Part shown: in pieces, positions 63,053-64,000 of the stretch | How the letters are laid out: every line of letters begins with the position of its first letter | Numbering within the stretch: position 1 is the stretch's first letter | DNA from: Asinibacterium sp. OR53 | GTDB lineage: Bacteria > Bacteroidota > Bacteroidia > Chitinophagales > Chitinophagaceae | Assembly: GCF_000515315.1 (NCBI RefSeq) | Contig: NZ_KI911562.1 | Span: forward strand, 1,813,501-1,877,500 | Length of the DNA stretch: 64,000 bases | Direction: 5' to 3' | Position numbers and translations under genes: made by a program | The notes under the pieces: generated by a model | What the model was told of the DNA's origin: nothing | What the model saw: the letters and a program-made list of their open reading frames with translations, nothing else | The model's database searches: none

Positions 63053-63733
63053 ATGTTCATGGGAGGTAAGCGTACTATTTTTTGTTTGATCTTATCGTTG
63101 CTGATGGCGTTGATCTTCGGTAGTGCAGAAGCGCAACATGCACGGTATATCTATATTCAGTCTGAAAACAACCAGCCTTATTATGTGAAGCTGAACGGCG
63201 CCAACTATAGTTCCAATACCAGCGGATATCTGCTGGTGCCACAATTGAACAGCGGTGATTACACTATTTTGCTGGGTTTTCCCAGGAGTATGAATGAATA
63301 TGCATTTAAGATTCAACTGGGACAAGACGACCGTGGTTTTTCGTTGAAACAAGGAGTTGACAATAGTTGGACGCTTTTCGATATGGTCAGCTTCAACATC
63401 ATCAAAGGCACGGCGGCAACGGCTAAAACAGAAGAGAAGCCTGCTGATGAGCCGGTAGCAACAGAAGAAAAGCCGGTAGTAACAGAGGAAAAACCGGTTG
63501 TGAAGCGGAAGGAACAAAAAGCTGCCGAATCTAAAAATATAGTGACTACAGAAATAAAGCAGGGGGCGCCGGTGAGTACGGCCAGTGCAGCAGAAAAAAG
63601 ACCACAGGCTGGTTCGCTCATCCGGAAGATATACGAAAAAACGGGAGCAGATGGGGTAGACCTGGTTTATGTAGTACCCAATGGCAATAAGGCCGATACG
63701 GTCATTCTTTTTGTGCCGCACATTTCAAAATAA
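63053..63733 (+). CDS. Secreted hypothetical protein
   Basis: 226 residues (ATG at 63053; ATG 63059 two codons on is possible). A signal peptide ends about residue 27 (SAEAQ). The mature N-terminal part (about 28-110) looks like a beta domain with YYVKLNGANYSS and LPQLNSGDY-type turns. A low-complexity linker with EEKPV repeats (about 125-150) follows, then a short C-terminal domain (about 190-226). I do not recognise the family. It starts six bases before the truA ATG with its stop, so the two are probably one transcript. Confidence 0.72.
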   Translation: MFMGGKRTIFCLILSLLMALIFGSAEAQHARYIYIQSENNQPYYVKLNGANYSSNTSGYLLVPQLNSGDYTILLGFPRSMNEYAFKIQLGQDDRGFSLKQGVDNSWTLFDMVSFNIIKGTAATAKTEEKPADEPVATEEKPVVTEEKPVVKRKEQKAAESKNIVTTEIKQGAPVSTASAAEKRPQAGSLIRKIYEKTGADGVDLVYVVPNGNKADTVILFVPHISK

Positions 63734-63738
63734 CAGGC

Positions 63739-64000
63739 ATGGCGAGGTATTTCCTGGAAGTGGCATATATGGGAACGCATTACAGCGGCTTCCAGGTGCA
63801 GGATCATCATCGCACGATACAGTCGGAACTTACAAGGTCGCTGGAAGTCTTATTCAGAGCGCCTTTTGCGCTTACCGGTTCATCGCGGACAGATGCAGGG
63901 GTACATGCTTTGCAGAATTTTTTTCATGTAGATACAGCGCTGGAATTGACGGATAAGCATGTGTATAATCTCAATGCCATCCTGCTGCCCGATGTGGCGG
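63739..64000 (+). CDS. truA: tRNA pseudouridine synthase A, 5' part
   Basis: The first 87 codons; the gene runs off the window. It converts uridines 38-40 of tRNA anticodon arms to pseudouridine. The start ATG follows 5 bp after the previous stop. RYFLEVAYMGTHYSGFQVQ is the family N-terminus, and the catalytic Asp lies in GSSRTDAGVHA (about residues 49-59), followed by NFFHVD. The reading frame has no interruption up to the window end. Confidence 0.93.
   Translation, partial: MARYFLEVAYMGTHYSGFQVQDHHRTIQSELTRSLEVLFRAPFALTGSSRTDAGVHALQNFFHVDTALELTDKHVYNLNAILLPDVA

Overview
The window looks like chromosomal DNA of a Bacteroidota member, most likely a Chitinophagaceae-type soil or plant-associated bacterium. 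The evidence is a SusC/SusD pair, two further CarboxypepD_reg-plug-barrel TonB receptors, a GlnN-type glutamine synthetase III, signal peptides ending in -AQ, and TAnnTTTG-type -7 promoter elements in front of many genes. Species assignment is inference; no rRNA is present.

Layout. 1-190: end of a tRNA-Ser(GCT), a tRNA-Pro(TGG) and its terminator. 503-8103: a TonB receptor coupled to a CehA/McbA-type PHP metallohydrolase, then a large Oar-like TonB receptor. 8356-19389: a glycan-use region with GH51 arabinofuranosidase, GH30 glycosidase, an NTF2-like protein, SusC, SusD and GH29 fucosidase; together they suggest fucosylated, arabinosylated beta-1,6-galactan (type II arabinogalactan) as substrate. 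19386-28792: LytS-type histidine kinase, M28 peptidase, a metB-hom-PAP2 operon under a SAM-I riboswitch, uvrA and a GNAT acetyltransferase. 28859-39389: FAD oxidoreductase, M28 peptidase, aspS-membrane protein-rarA operon, MFS transporter, small hypotheticals and a DAO-family oxidoreductase. 39391-45480: a 2029-residue alpha-2-macroglobulin with an intact CAEQ thioester motif. 45620-49260: sucD, efp, accB, accC. 49390-52136: a small CpxP-like protein and glutamine synthetase III. 52568-57557: purL-hldD-proC-CHAD operon. 57559-64000: dienelactone hydrolase, pyrG, M1 aminopeptidase, a secreted hypothetical and the start of truA.

Most genes are housekeeping or standard Bacteroidota accessory genes, and no prophage, transposase, CRISPR array or defence island was found. 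The most unusual structure is non-coding: 13 consecutive 11-bp units, each starting with AGT and mostly fitting AGTWWGC plus four variable bases (52330-52472), lying between the divergent genes for glutamine synthetase III and glutamine-using PurL. Other points of interest are an EF-P with Arg32 where many family members have lysine, a pair of 100-115 bp REP-like elements (32203 and 49270), a perfect 23-bp inverted repeat between accB and accC, and the SAM-I riboswitch.

Several gene starts are placed downstream of the longest possible reading frame because a promoter, terminator, signal peptide or conserved N-terminus demands it (GH51, SusC, uvrA, GNAT, aspS, MFS, A2M, purL, DLH).
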